Shown here piece after piece: positions 37,874-50,000 of a DNA stretch of 64,000 bases (position 1 is its first letter; every line of letters starts with the position of its first letter). A program made the translations under genes and the position numbers. The stretch lies in the NCBI RefSeq assembly GCF_030272615.1, contig NC_081409.1, positions 912,763,840-912,827,839 of the forward strand. The letters run 5' to 3'. The DNA is from Cryptomeria japonica. Its lineage: Eukaryota > Streptophyta > Pinopsida > Cupressales > Cupressaceae. The notes beneath the pieces were generated by a model, which was not told the origin of the DNA, made no database searches, and saw nothing but the letters and a program-made list of their open reading frames with translations.

Positions 37874-38260
37874 AGAAGGGAAATGCTCAATAGGACAAAA
37901 GCACAACATCTCACACTACATCTGAAGGTTTCAGGGCGATAATGAAATGGCTCAAACAGTTTTGTCCCTACCAATTTTTAGTTAAGAACGATGATTCGCA
38001 GGTGCCAGCACATGGATATGTAAACATTTTTGTAACAGAATTTCATATGGCCTTTTAGGGCTAATTGAGAAGGGAAATGCTCAATAGGACAAAAGAGCAA
38101 CATCTTACACTCCATCCGAAGGTGTCGAGGCGATAATGACATGGCTCAAATGGTTTTGCCCCTACCAATTTTCAGTTAAGAACGATGATTCACAGGTGCC
38201 AGCACATGGATATGTAAACATTTTTGTAATAGAATTGCATATGGCCTTTTAGGGATAATT
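37874..38260 (+). repeat. Tandem repeat, 2 x about 194 bp
   Basis: The unit beginning AGAAGGGAAATGCTCAATAG starts at 37874 and 38068. Both units contain AACGATGATTC.CAGGTGCC and end CATATGGCCTTTTAGGG. Divergence is modest. No coding frame spans both. Confidence 0.88.
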
Positions 38261-38323
38261 GTTAATGTCCATCATAATCAAAATGATGGAAAAATTGATG
38301 ATATACATTGATCTTTCGTGGTC

Positions 38324-38351
38324 GTGGGTTCGAGCCCCACGGTGTGCACCA
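38324..38351 (+). other. tRNA-like T-arm and 3' end (solitary)
   Basis: GTGGGTTCGAGCCCCAC forms a 5-bp stem with a 7-base loop and contains the polymerase III B-box core GGTTCGA. A tRNA-like 3' end ending CACCA follows. No matching acceptor 5' strand, D-arm or anticodon arm was found upstream, so it is a tRNA fragment, a SINE piece or chance, not a functional tRNA. Confidence 0.4.
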
Positions 38352-39420
38352 ATTAATGTATGTCGAAAATGTTGGATCAGCCTGTAAAAGGAGAAAACAA
38401 TTCAAACACACACATGAAACATTGCATTAGAGGTTAGAAATCCAAACAAAACAAGTTAAATGAATTTAAACTCTTTAAAATCATTCCATGTTCCTCTATC
38501 TCCAAGGATCTTCAAGATTCAAGGTGGCTCCTAGCTTGGAAGAGCACTTGATTCTTTAAGATGACAACCTAAAGAATGAGATTTAAATGATTATAAGATC
38601 TAAATGGAATGCAACCAAGATCTTAATGAATGATAAGATGAGATGATGAATATGAAATGCAAAACTAGATGATTAAGATTTAGATGAGTTCCAAATTGAA
38701 AGCTAAGATGATGCTATATGAGTTAATTAAGCTAAGAAAAGATGTGCATCTAAGCTAAATGAAACTAAAATGCTATGATATGAATGCTTGATGCTTTGAA
38801 GATGACAAAGAGACCTCCTTAACCTGCGAAATGACTATAAGTTTGATGCACAAAAGACTTGATTATAAAAATGAAGAATGAAAGCTCTATTTATAGAGAA
38901 AATAGAGCAATGGATGGTTAAGATTGGATAATCTTAATAAGGGCCAAGATTGAAAGTTAATCAATCCATGTTTACAATTCTCACCAATGAAATGGTGACA
39001 ATTGTCAACAAGAGGTTACTTGAGAGGAGATGAAAGAAGCATTAAATGCTTGAGAAGACATGAAGGTTACCTTAGGAGGTAAGGGTTAAGGTTAGGTTAG
39101 GGTTATCCATTGGATAAAGCTTTTACCCAAGGGGTAAACTCTTGTGCAAGGGTTAAAGGGATAACCAAGGTTAAAGCCATGAATGCTTGATGAGACCCTT
39201 GAGCTAGATGAGGGTTGAGTTAGAGAGAAAGTCTTTAATCATGCAAGAAGGTTGAGTTAACCATTAATGGTTATGTAATATCCTTAAATAGTTTGGAAGA
39301 CTTTGAGGGTTAACAAAATTTTGACTTTTTTCTCTCTATTGCATGATTCTATCAATTTTTAAATGAAATGAATCAAGGGTTTATTTCATTTAGTGCATTG
39401 TTATGATGTATGTAGCTTTA
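38352..39420. other. No supported gene
   Basis: Purine-rich sequence with many GATGA and AAGAT runs and a GGTTAGGGTTA-type stretch at 39075-39180. No domain-bearing frame. Confidence 0.5.
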
Positions 39421-40106
39421 TGTTTATGCTTCGGCCCAAGGGGTCAATTAAAATGCTTAAATGGAGTTGCAGAATGATAGGGCTTGTGCAAGGATTTTAG
39501 ATAAGTAGTTTTGGGTTAGGGTTACAAATGGGGTATATTGTAAGGCAGTATCATCTCAGATTTTATGTTATCGGATCAAATTCTGTCACATTTTTCAGTT
39601 TTATGTTTTATATCTTTTAGGTGCCCAATGGAGTAAGGCACTAATCAATGCTTGTAACTGGTTTTGTTTATCAACCTTGTTTTTCTTTTAATTGGTGAAT
39701 CTCTACCAATCTCTTAAATATCAGAATATCATTTGTTAAGTTTTATGCGTTTTCTGAAAGTTGCCTCGCCTATCTCATACTCTAGCTTAAGGTTGAGGAT
39801 CACTAAAGGACTCGCCATCCTTGAGCATTCTCGCTTTTTGTTGAGCCCTTTTATGAGATAATCTGCTTTGTTTTCAGTAAATTCTTGAATATCATTGTAG
39901 AGAGCAGGAATTTCATTGAAGGGATCACCCTCCTGGGTTCTGTAGAGCCCGAAGTGTAGAATGATCTTGTATCCTTGTTGAAGTTGGTCCAAGCCTGATG
40001 AATATTGATAGTTGGAGGTGGCTCTCTATAGGTATTTGGAGGAATCAGCTTGGTCTTTGCCCAGTGGCAGTGTAAACCCGTTCAATTTTTGGAACCAACA
40101 CAACAT
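39421..40106. repeat. Dispersed repeat, copy 2 (sister at 14145-14900)
   Basis: Starts TGTTTATGCTTCGGCCCAAG and ends near TTTTTGGAACCAACACAA, collinear with copy 1. A minus-strand frame of 87 codons (39992-39729) is open here but broken in copy 1; its peptide GLYRTQEGDPFNEIPALYN has a recognisable counterpart there (RLCKTREGDP). Unknown family. Confidence 0.7.
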
Positions 40107-40129
40107 ACTCTGCAACTCCTTCAATAAAT

Positions 40130-40722
40130 CACATCAACTCTAACTCATAAAATCACTTGTATCTTGCATGTCTAAAATAACTCATCACAATGTCTTTTTA
40201 TAGACATTAGATTTCATGTCGGCTCAAGAACTTCATCACAATTTCCTAGGTTTAGTGTATTTGGACAATCTTCCATAACACATCGCAAATCATCGCCAAA
40301 AATGTCAGTTAGAGATAATTCATCACGACCGGTGATACCTCATTACACAATCTATGAAATCGGTTGGAACACCGATACTGGTTGAGTGTTAACCACTTCC
40401 AATTCACATATCGATTGTCCTCCATTCATCTCCTTGTTTCTCTCTGTTGTATCTCAAAACTGGTGTCAGTGGAATTGACCAAAACCAATTGTCATTACTT
40501 CATATACCGGTTGTCAACATATACCGGTTTAGACACCTTCATACCAGTTAGAATTCTCTATACATATGATATTGGTTTGCAATACAAAGACTTGGGAGTA
40601 GTACTGATTTGACTTAACTAAGATGACTATGACAATGTGAACATATGTGTGTGTGTGTGTGTATGTGCCATCAATGACAACACATAAAGTCATCTAATAT
40701 AAAAATCATCATCAAGCCAACA
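40130..40722 (-). mobile_element. Antisense LTR fragment related to the 16403 element (left end uncertain)
   Basis: On the minus strand it begins TGTTGGCTTGATGATG and soon reads GTCATTGATGGCAC, paralleling the TGTTGGCAATTGACAC and GTCATTGATGGCAA of the LTR at 16403. ACCGGT motifs recur through it. A (TG)9-type run lies at about 40645-40662. The opposite LTR end was not identified. Confidence 0.4.
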
Positions 40723-40794
40723 ACCCATTGTAGATTAAATACAATTAATACAATGTACTAACATATATAGATCAAAAACACTACAAATCTACAA

Positions 40795-42914
40795 TATAGA
40801 GAACAAAAGTGTAATAGAGCCTCAGATGCTTCTCAAGTGGTCTGGGGAGTGCTCGCCATTGATGGAGCAGATGTGGCTATTACCTATACGAAAAATGACT
40901 AAAGATTAAATACAATTAATGTAATGATACGTATTGTAGGTTAAATGCAATTAATGCAATATATAAAATAGAAGTGTACTGAAGCCTGAGATGCTTCTCC
41001 AGTACACGAAGGAGGGCTTGCCATTGATGAAGCAGATATGGATATTTCCTGTATGAAAAATGATAAGATTATAATTTATCACAAGTTCACATGTACACGT
41101 GCATATAATCATAAAATCAAGAAAATAAAGTAGAGATACATACCTTTGTCCTCTCTCGATCCTCGAGTGTATCAGGTGCATTCAACAAATCTATAAAGCC
41201 CAATGGTTGTATATAAAATAGACAAAAAACACTAATCAATCTAGAAATTCCAACTAAGACAATTTCAACCTTTTCAAATGATTGTACAATTAAAAATATA
41301 TTCAATTGCCTTCTTCCCATGTTTAGGCGTCGTCAAGGATTTCTTTTGCTGAGGATAAGGCCTAGACACGGAGGGGGTACCCTAAAACAAACAAAATTAA
41401 CACAAGAGATATTAGTAGATAATATTAAACATAATTTAACAAAGCTAAAATTAAATGACTTGCATATTCCATCAAAAGAATACATAAAATAAGGTGTACC
41501 AAATATGATACCGAATAGCTTTGTAGGCCAAAATCGATCACTGGGAGCATGATATGTTACAAAATTTATACCTCAAGCATCGAAGTTGTAGCTGCAATAA
41601 CTGCAGGAAGAATATCAAATGGTGTATTAAAACCTGTTGTTGCATCGTCAAATGCATATTGTTTGTATCAATTTAAATCGATCTATAAATAAAAATTTAT
41701 TTACAATTACAAATTTTAAGCGACTGATAAATAAAATGTTATGAATTCAAATCAACACACCTGTGTTAGCGGCTGACTAACAAACACCATGTCCATTAAA
41801 TTTATCCGTTAGCACCACATCTTCAGTCGTGTGGGTCTAACATTTTCTCCCGCAAATCATGCACAAATGGGACATGGAATCATCTGCACCAGCCTCAACA
41901 TCCATCCCTGTGCATATGCCTGAGCAAGTGGGACACACATGCTCAATGGGATGACCAACGCTAGTTGCCTTAGCTAATGGATCATCATCTAGGCCAAGGG
42001 GGTGTGCTAACTATGTCCCATGCTGGATGATCACATCAGTCAATGTTGTGGTTGCCCGAAGAGTCTCTAGCTCCATCAACTCTTTCAAGGCTACTGGGAC
42101 CGTCACATGCACCTTGGGTTTGGATGCTAGGGGGTGACAACTCTGCGGGTCTAATACCCTACAGGCTCCAGGACTATCTTGGGCAAAGCCACCACCTCTA
42201 CCATGGTACTCTCTCATATCAAAATAATTAGGCCACTCATTGAGGATAAACTCACAATATAATTTCCTCAAAAAATATAATGGACCTCAAAATTATTACA
42301 AGGCGGTTCATCAAAGACCATCCACCACCTATTCCAAAAAAGATTCTTCATCTGCACATTGGTACACCAATGTATGGGAAACCTCTTTGCATTAAGAGGT
42401 AAGGACTCACCAGTTCTAGGATCAACAAAAAGAGCACATATTTGTTCTTTACTTATGCTTTTATTTTTCACTGTATCATATGATAACCCATCAGCATAAT
42501 AAGTGCGACACCTATCCCTATAGTTTCCCCATTTTGTAATCTGACTCGAAACTGCAGTGGCACCACTAGCCAATGTTTCTAGGCTAGTGGCAAGGGATAA
42601 ATGATGCTCAAGCTCAGATGTTTTCAATCTATTAACCAGTTTAGTTATTTTAGTAGTGTTTTGTCCTAACTGATTAAGCAAATCCTCCCGTGTAGGTGCT
42701 ATACGGTCTAAAGGAGGATTTGTAGGTGTATCTTGAGTGTTTTGTTGTGGGTTTTGAGGTGCGTCTTGTGGTTCTATATTTTGAGAATCTGATATTGGTA
42801 ACAAAAAAGTAAAAAAATAAAATCAAAATCAATGAATTTTAATTAAAAATTGTAAATAAAATTTATCAAATGTGCAAGAAAAACAAAAAAAATGCATAAC
42901 CGACCTCTTTCCAT
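40795..42914 (-). pseudogene. Unknown spliced gene with zinc-ribbon-like CxxC pairs and duplicated last exon
   Basis: Exon 1 is ATGGAAAGAG at 42914-42905, then GT. The exon from 42789 (after TATCAG) joins in phase, giving DSQNIEPQDAPQNP, a Gln/Pro-rich start, a helical stretch, and YYADGLSYDTVKNKSISKEQ then LFVDPRTGESL. A one-base shift near 42275 leads to KLYCEFILNEWPNYFD and, in one frame to 41779, CPTC and CMIC pairs about 30 residues apart. Stops at 42011, 41837 and 41777 are all TAG. Further exon-like pieces with good borders lie at 41592-41570, 41390-41330 and 41180-41143, then two copies of a SMAS exon (about 41045-40965 and 40890-40800). I do not recognise the family. It may be a host gene or a transposon accessory gene. 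Confidence 0.5.
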
Positions 42915-42969
42915 GGTGTCTGGGTGTGAAAAATGGAGCACGTACGTGGTTTGCAACCCAAAAACCCTT

Positions 42970-43150
42970 CGAACTCGCTCTCAAATGGGAAGGAAATAAT
43001 AACAGTTGACAGTTAAAAAAACATTTATTGATAGGGACCGCGTACACGGTTTTATTTCCTAAAGGACCATGTACGCGGTTTTATCCCTTTAGGCTCGGGT
43101 ACAACGAACCTAACGGTGTACGAAATTTTTAAAATTTTAAAACCATGAAC
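42970..43150. repeat. Short tandem motif ACCATGTACGCGGTTTTAT
   Basis: Related units at about 43037, 43067 and 43141 upstream (minus-strand sense) of the unknown gene at 42914. Palindromic GTACGCG/CGCGTAC cores make it a possible protein-binding cluster or subterminal transposon repeat. Confidence 0.45.
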
Positions 43151-43299
43151 GCAGTTTCTGTTTTTTCAACTTTTTTTTGGTGTGTGTCCACTTTTTTGCA
43201 CACCATCTTGGTGCACACACCCCAATTCAAAGTGTCAATAGTACATAAAATAGTTTAAACATAGTATATAAACATCGAATTGACTATAATTATGTTGTC

Positions 43300-45315
43300 C
43301 CCTCCGGCATGTTTTGGCACTAATGTCAAAGCAATAAGGTATTAAGGTGATCTCCTTCCTTGGTATACTTGATTTGTAAACATCATAGGTGCATTGGTTT
43401 GGCATTTCAGGTTTATATGGAGACATAGTCATTATAAATATTTCCTCATCTCATACTCATTATTCATTGATGGTGATTTGATTTGACATGCAAGTATATG
43501 ATGTTTCTTATAGTTTTATATCTTGCTTTGATCTTGGTTACATATGTGATAAGGTGCCAAAGGTTATGGTAACATTGTTCACTAGCATCTTTGAAAAGTC
43601 TTTTATATTGCATATTATGTCGTAATAAATATATGTTCATATGTAAAGTTTTATAAACCTTATCATGAGCACTAAACACAATGGCTAAAGGCTTTTGGCA
43701 TAAACATTTTCTAAGAGTTTGAAAATTAAAAAAAAGGAATAAAGCCTCCTTTCCAGGCTCATGACTTTTGGTTGCTTTATGAGATAAACAACCTAAAAAA
43801 AGATGTTCAGCTTATCATATTATTCAGTTTTTGTTTTTGAAAAAGCTCTCTCGAGCTAGGGCATGACATAATAGTTAGGGTTGTGTTTTTCTCCTCATCT
43901 ATGAAGGAAAGATTTCCAGTTTGACGGTGGACTGTGATTGTTTTTTATAAAGAATCTAGTAGCGACATTGGCAAATATACATCTTCAATAACAAATATGT
44001 TATCAGGTGTTTTTGTTCCCTTGTTTTTTTTTTTTTTATCTTTGAAAAGAAAGGTGTGATTCTCTTGTCATATGCTTGGTTTTCGAGTGTTTGGTGTTTT
44101 TGTTTAAAGAAAAGGGTTAAAGTGTTTAGTTTGTGGAAAATAAAGCATTTTTTTTTGTTACTTTGAAAGACAGTTTGTTTACATTGTTAATATAGTTTTC
44201 AGGTTGCAGTGTCTTTGCTTGTTTCAAATCCTTATTTTGTGGTTGTAACTAAAGATGATATTGTAGTTTTGTTAAATAAAACCCTAGTCAAGGTTTTGTG
44301 TTATTCTTTTGTTAAGGTTTTTGTTGCAGACTATGTATATATCTCAAACCCTTATTTTATATTAATGTTAAAAACTTGTTAATGACTGTAATGAGGGGTT
44401 TATACTGCCATACGTGTTGTTGTTTTGGATTGTGTCAATATAACAATTTTTGATCGAATTCTGTTGAGTCTGCATTTGGGTTTGTTGAGTCTCGTTTGAA
44501 AAGAGAATCATTTTACAGTTATTTGTTAAGACATTGACATATTTTTTTGAAAGATAGTTGTGTGAAGATGGAAGTTGGTTTTCAATTGAAAAACAAAGAA
44601 CAATATATATCCTATGTTGAATATTTTTAGAAGTTGATGTCGTTTAGAAAGAAAATCTTTTTGTTGATTCATATTGTATATATAATCATTATTCTCAATG
44701 TTGTAAAAGGCATTATTGATCAAATTATAAAATATATATCTGTATATTGAGAAAAGTTTTGTAAAGCACTTGCAGTGCACATTGTGGATTAGATTCACTA
44801 TATTTTATCACCGTGTATACTTTTCACATGCATACTGATATATTGTATGTGAACTGTTGAGATACTTTGTACTATTGCTTCTAAGTCTCAAGTGATGCGA
44901 GATCAAAAGATGTTTGAAAAGAAATAGAGATGATACTCTCTATGTGAATCAAAACAGTGTTTAAGAAGTGACTATGTATAGCCAGTGAGGCATTTAAAAT
45001 CTTTCAATGAGATAGTATTATCAGTGAGACATATCATTCAGCCAGTGAGGTATTTAAAATCCATCAATGGGATAGTATTATAGTGAGACATATCATTTAG
45101 CCAGTGAGGCATTTGTAAACAGTCCAAGATTACTTTCCACTAATGAAATTTCTTTTGTCAATTTTTGTGGTTGTATGATTCATTTGTCTTTATTCATTTC
45201 AATTTTTTTTCTTTTTATGATTTCTTAAGTAAATCAAAACAAATTATTTGAGTTGATTAGAATTATAGAGCACTGATTCACCCCCCACTCTCAGTGCTCT
45301 TTATAATCTAGCAAA
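43300..45315 (+). mobile_element. Solo-LTR-like sequence, about 2 kb, left end uncertain
   Basis: The right end GATTCACCCCCCACTCTCAG followed by TGCTCTTTATAATCTAGCA closely resembles the LTR ends at 17268-17299 and 22440-22478. The left part contains TTTTGGCACTAATGTCAAAG, similar to sequence just before and within those LTRs. No primer site follows, which fits a solo LTR. A 60-bp tandem repeat sits inside. Confidence 0.5.
44981..45120 (+). repeat. 60-bp tandem repeat, 2.3 copies
   Basis: GCCAGTGAGGCATTTAAAAT recurs at 44981, 45041 and 45100, separated by GATAGTATTAT and GTGAGACATATCATT blocks. Confidence 0.88.
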
Positions 45316-45350
45316 TTACAATAAACTATAATCAAGCCAATGAGATAGTT

Positions 45351-45351
45351 T

Positions 45352-45389
<38 letters not shown>
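45351..45389. repeat. (AT)n(GT)n microsatellite
   Basis: ATATATATAT runs directly into an uninterrupted GT run of about 13 units. Confidence 0.95.
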
Positions 45390-45535
45390 AAGTTAAAATT
45401 ATAATATCCAAATGATATCTCTATCTTAAATCTTGAAGCTAATACTTCTAAGCTCACATTGATGAAGTGGAAGGTAACTAAAATTACACATTTAAAGAAT
45501 CCATTTCCTCCCCAACCATCTATAAAATATATTGA

Positions 45536-46800
45536 TTATTTGTAATAATGTTGGTCATGATTGTCCATTCCAATGTCATCAAAACCTATCTTCATAATTT
45601 CTTTACCATCTCCAATCCGCATTGCATCCATTGTTGTTAACTGTGTGTGATTAAGATCGCTACAAAATGGAAACATATGTTGTCCACTATTTTGTTGATC
45701 ATCTAAAGCTATATTGACATATGCATTTAATAAATCAACATATAGAAAGTGTTAAGTGTAACATTACAATATATAGTTAGTCTAAATAAAATTAACATTC
45801 TAAATTACTTGGAATGGTTTGTTGAAATGTTTGTTTGTAGATAACATCAATAGATGATGATGGTTTAGTTCCATAAACTATACATAGTAATTGTTTGATT
45901 GAGAATAGAAAAGTGGTTAGAAATAGGAACTTAGCAATATTACAATTAATGAATGAATATTTTAATAGTTAGAAAATTACCCTTTATAACTTGTATTTCA
46001 TCTATTGTTGATTGGTTCAGATCTATAGAAAATGGTAATGTATGTTGTCCACTATTTTGTTGAACATCTAAAGTTGCAATGACATTTGCATTAAATAAAT
46101 AAACATAGATAAAGTGCTAAGTGTAAGAGGAAATATGACAATCTAAATAATATTGACACTCTTAATTACCTTGAATGGTTTGTTGAAATATTTGACTGAG
46201 GATAATATTGATAGCTGATGATGGTTGAGTTCCATAAACTGTACCTAGTAATTGTTTGATTAGGTATAGAAAAGTGGTTAGAAATAAGAACTTATAAATA
46301 TTACAATTATTTAATGAAGACATTTAATAGTTAGAAAATTACCCTTTGTAATTTGCATTCCCTCTATTGTTGACTGGTTGAGATCAACACACAATGGTAA
46401 TGTATGTTGTCCATTATTTTGTTGATCATCTAAAGTTGCTCCTACATTTGAATTAATAAATCAACATAGATAAAATGTTAGGTACATAAGAATACTATAT
46501 CTAGATAAATTAAACAATATTGACATTCTTAATTACCTGGAATGATTTGTTGAATGGTTTGATTTGGGATAACACCAATAGTTGACAATGGCTGACTTCC
46601 ACAAATTGCACTTGCTAATTGTTTTATTAAGTATAAATCTGGTTACAAATAAAAGTTTACCAATATTACAATTAATGAATGAACATATTTAATAGCTATA
46701 TAATTACCCTCCATAATTTGTATTTCATCTGTTGTTGACTAGTTGAGATCAATAGAGAAGGGAAATTGACGACATCGACTATTCTCTTGATCATCCAAAG
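45536..46800 (-). repeat. Tandem array of about 364-bp genomic units (3.5 copies)
   Basis: Right ends of successive A exons are 365, 362 and 365 bases apart. Introns are repeated as well as exons (for example TTAGAAAATTACCC, and TAGAAAAGTGGTTAGAAATA), so the duplication was of genomic DNA, not of a message. Confidence 0.88.
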
Positions 46801-47047
46801 CTACAATGACATTTTTTAACATATGAAATAAGATGAAAATTGTGTGCAAATACAAAAGGACTAAAAAGAAATAAGATAATTAATCAAGCAAGCATAAGAC
46901 ATCAAAACACCTCAAGATTAGAATGACAAAATTCGAAACGGAAATAAAAATGACAAAGCAACACAAACCAAAATCCCGCTTCAATTTGATAGTTCCTTGA
47001 ATTTATGTGTGCTCGATGATGTCTTGAAATGTTCGATATTGTTCCAT
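45536..47047 (-). pseudogene. Exon-repeat gene: four tandem copies of a 93-base plus 69-base exon pair
   Basis: On the minus strand, exons of type A (46708-46800, 46343-46435, 45981-46073, each 93 bases) alternate with type B (46537-46605, 46170-46238, 45809-45877, each 69 bases). A terminal A exon at 45536-45708 ends in TAA. All internal donors are GTAATT, except that one exon ends CCAA/GTAATT. All exons are phase 1 at both ends, so any can be skipped without a frameshift. A reads like DDQQNSGQHTLPFSIDLNQ then STIDEIQVIKG; B reads VYGTQPSSAINIILSQIFQQ. The last exon ends DDIGMDNHDQHYYK. A likely first exon, MEQYRTFQDIIEH, starts at 47047. Damage: an in-frame TAG in the first A exon, TAA and a lost donor in exon 1, and lost acceptors at two A exons and one B exon (for two A exons an in-frame alternative AG is near). 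Family unknown. Soluble, Gln/Asn-rich; no signal peptide or membrane segment. Confidence 0.62.
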
Positions 47048-47165
47048 GATATTTGATGCAAAGATGATTGATTAAAATGATTTTATGAGATGGGTGGTGA
47101 TTTCAATAGAGTAATGGTATGGATGTGCGAAAAGTGGATCCTATGGGCTAATAAGAAAAGGAGGG

Positions 47166-47173
47166 TTTAAATA
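47166..47173 (-). promoter_or_regulatory. Candidate TATA box of the exon-repeat gene
   Basis: Minus-strand CCTATTTAAACCCTCC contains TATTTAAA about 120 bases before the proposed ATG at 47047, leaving a leader of about 90 bases. Position and sequence are typical for plant promoters; no other promoter element is claimed. Confidence 0.4.
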
Positions 47174-47524
47174 GGAAATGGGAGGAAGGTGAGGAGCTTG
47201 AAAGTGCAACATTTATCCTCAAGGAAGACACGTGACACTCTAAAGAGAGCCATGTGGAGGAAGATTCCACAATGGCTCAAGAGGGAAGACAAGTGTCCCA
47301 AAGGAGGAACTAATAGGAATTGATAAGTGCAATGGGTTGCTGGTAAAAATGTTTAAAGCATCTACACACCTTTTCAGAATTTGAAGAGATAAGAAAATAC
47401 TTCAACTTTTTGAAATCACAAGGTTTTTTTAGAAAAATGTTTTTAAAAAAACAACTCTTTAAGAACTTGGCCTTAAATAATAACTCCTTTGAAACTTAAA
47501 TATAGACTTCACAAAATATTTGTG

Positions 47525-48330
47525 TTGATGAAACCACATTATCATCTTGCAAAGATTGACACATATCAAAGTGGCACAATGTAACATGTGGTTGAATCTC
47601 GAAAAGTGGAAACATAAAAGAAGACGTCAATGTTTTCATTCACATTGACATGTTAAGAGGCAGACTTATATCAAATTGACAATTAATAGAATAATGTTCA
47701 TTCCTTGAGGTTATTGCAATGTTCACGACCTTTTGGATTCATGGGTCTAGTACCATCTGTATACAAAAATTGGAAAAGGAATGATAGTGAAACAAAGGAA
47801 AATGTCATGTGTACTATGAATGAGCCTTGACCATTAGATGGAAAAAATCTAGCCATCTATTCAACTGTGTACTATGAATGAACCTTGACCATTAGATGGA
47901 AAAAATATCGCCATCTATTCAATTGTGAACATTAAACCATCATCTTAATTGCAATTTGCTGAATAGAATAACAACCATCTCATGTGAAAGCTATATAAAG
48001 TTAAAATAGAATAATAATTAAGGTTGATCAATTTGTCATGACAACTAGTTCAAATAGAAGTCACCTTATAACAATAGTAGTGATTCCACAAAACATCTCT
48101 TGTGCCTCTATCCATGGTATTCACTGCAGTTTTGGATTTGTGGGTTCAGTGTTATCTGTATACAAAATTTAGAAAAGGAATGCCATAAATTACATTGACT
48201 GTGTAAAGAATGACATTGAAACAAAGCAAAATGCAATATGTACCATGATTTGTAGTCATCTACTCCCATTGTGAACATCAACCCAACATCTTCCTTTACA
48301 ATGCAAGCATATTGAAATTTGTAGAATAGA
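47525..48330 (-). pseudogene. GH1 beta-glucosidase gene fragments, copy B
   Basis: On the minus strand: YACIVKEDVGLMFTMGVDDY (about 48325-48250), GTRPMNPKGREHCNNLKE (about 47755-47700) and EIQPHVTLCHFDMCQSLQDD (about 47605-47540). These match the GH1 blocks YKEDVxLMxxMGxDAY, GRGPVNPKGxxYYNNLI and GIQPHVTLYHFDLPQxLED. Copy B keeps the last block better than copy A (open through HFDMCQSLQDD). Two short repeats of the first exon's tail lie at 47815-47945. Catalytic-residue exons are absent. Relic. Confidence 0.8.
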
Positions 48331-50000
48331 ATGATAACCATCTCATATGAAAGCTACATATAAACAGTTCAAATTTTTTTGGATAATAGCTAGTTAATTA
48401 ATAAGTATTTAGCTTCCAAGAGTATATATAACTCGGTTATATGCAACGCACTTAGCAAATTCTTGCAATTGACTAGATAAGCCTACCTCTATTCTTTCTA
48501 GTTTTACTTGTAGTTGTTGGTGTTTGAATTCCACATGGGCTATTGCACTTGTGCTAGCTGAGCAGAGAAAGATGATTGTAAGCTTGACACAAAAATAATT
48601 GTTTTGATATATCATATAACAACAATCTCTGCAGATGTAAGCTTGACTGCAAGCTTGACTGCAAGAGACTTTGAGTGTATATCTTGCAGGCCTCTTACAT
48701 TTGTGTGAGGTGAAAGAGAACCACTACCATTGACAAATGCAGAGTTGAGGGCATATTTATTTGCAGATTGCAGTACATTGGTACCCTTTCTCTTACTGGC
48801 AGTGCTTCTTGTGCATTTGTAGGCCGCCAAAGGGGTAATAGTTGTGCCCATGGCTAGAGTAGCACCTTGTAAAGTCATCCCTGAGGGAGGTGCTTATGGA
48901 GGTCTGTGCAGGCTATGCACTCGATGTTTTACAAGCTGAAGCAAAGGTATTGAAATTATTGTCTTATATCCATCCTCCTATCCATAGGATCAAGCCCTTA
49001 TAATAGGTGATGCCCTAATTTGGTACTTGGGATTTTGTGGCAGTTAATAATGGGTAAAGAGATTAGACCCGAGGGTATCAAATCAATGTTGTTGCATGCT
49101 GTATGCTATCAAAGCGCTTTGCAGAAAACATCTTAATAAAGACTTGCAAACACACTCTTACTAAGAAAGCCTTATAGAAATTGACCAGCACTGACACTCC
49201 AACTAATCTCTAGAATCGAACATCTCCAGCTAATCCTATAACCTGGGAATCGAGAATCGAAATTCGTGTGTTCTCCCTTGTTGGTATCTGGGAATGTATC
49301 TTCCAACCAATTGCAATGCCAATCAGAGACCAATCTTGAACCCATCTTGCAGACATGATAATTCAATTTTTCTATTGGAAAAGTTCCAAGAGCAAATATA
49401 ACTCGGGTATATGCAAGAGCAAATATAACTCGGGTTGATAGCTGAGCAGAGAAATAAAGATGATTGTGTTACAAGAAGTAATGAAAGAAATTCCATAAAT
49501 GAAAAAGAATATACAAGTTGTGAAAAATACCACCACCTGTAATGCCAAAATACTTTGCATGAGTAAATTAGATAAAAAGAATATACAAGTTGTGAAATAT
49601 ACTTTGCAAGAACCTGTGCTACTCCTTTGATAGGATACGGCTTCGTTGTAATAGATTCAAAATTAACCACTGCAGTGACAACAACTGGTGAGAGTTGAGA
49701 GCAGGCACCAATCTTGAACTCGTCCAGGAGAACCAGATCAGATCATACCACAGGGATTGAAGGTTTTATCAGTAATTTCCAACCTTGATTAGGCCGTATG
49801 CCTCTGTTTATGCCCAAAGTAATTTAGCAAAATTTGGTACACCAAGTTGCTTTAACTAATTTAGAACGTTCTGTGGCTAAAGAAAGAATCAGAAGAATCA
49901 TTACATACCTTCCAAAGGCCCTGCAAGGGACGAGCAGGAGTGGGATGGCAATTTACAACCTTAACAAAGGGTTCTCATTTTCTCCTCTGCTTTCTCACAG

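Noticed and set aside
38324-38351. Functional tRNA gene
   Set aside because: Only the T-arm and a CACCA-like end exist; no D-arm, anticodon arm or acceptor partner upstream.
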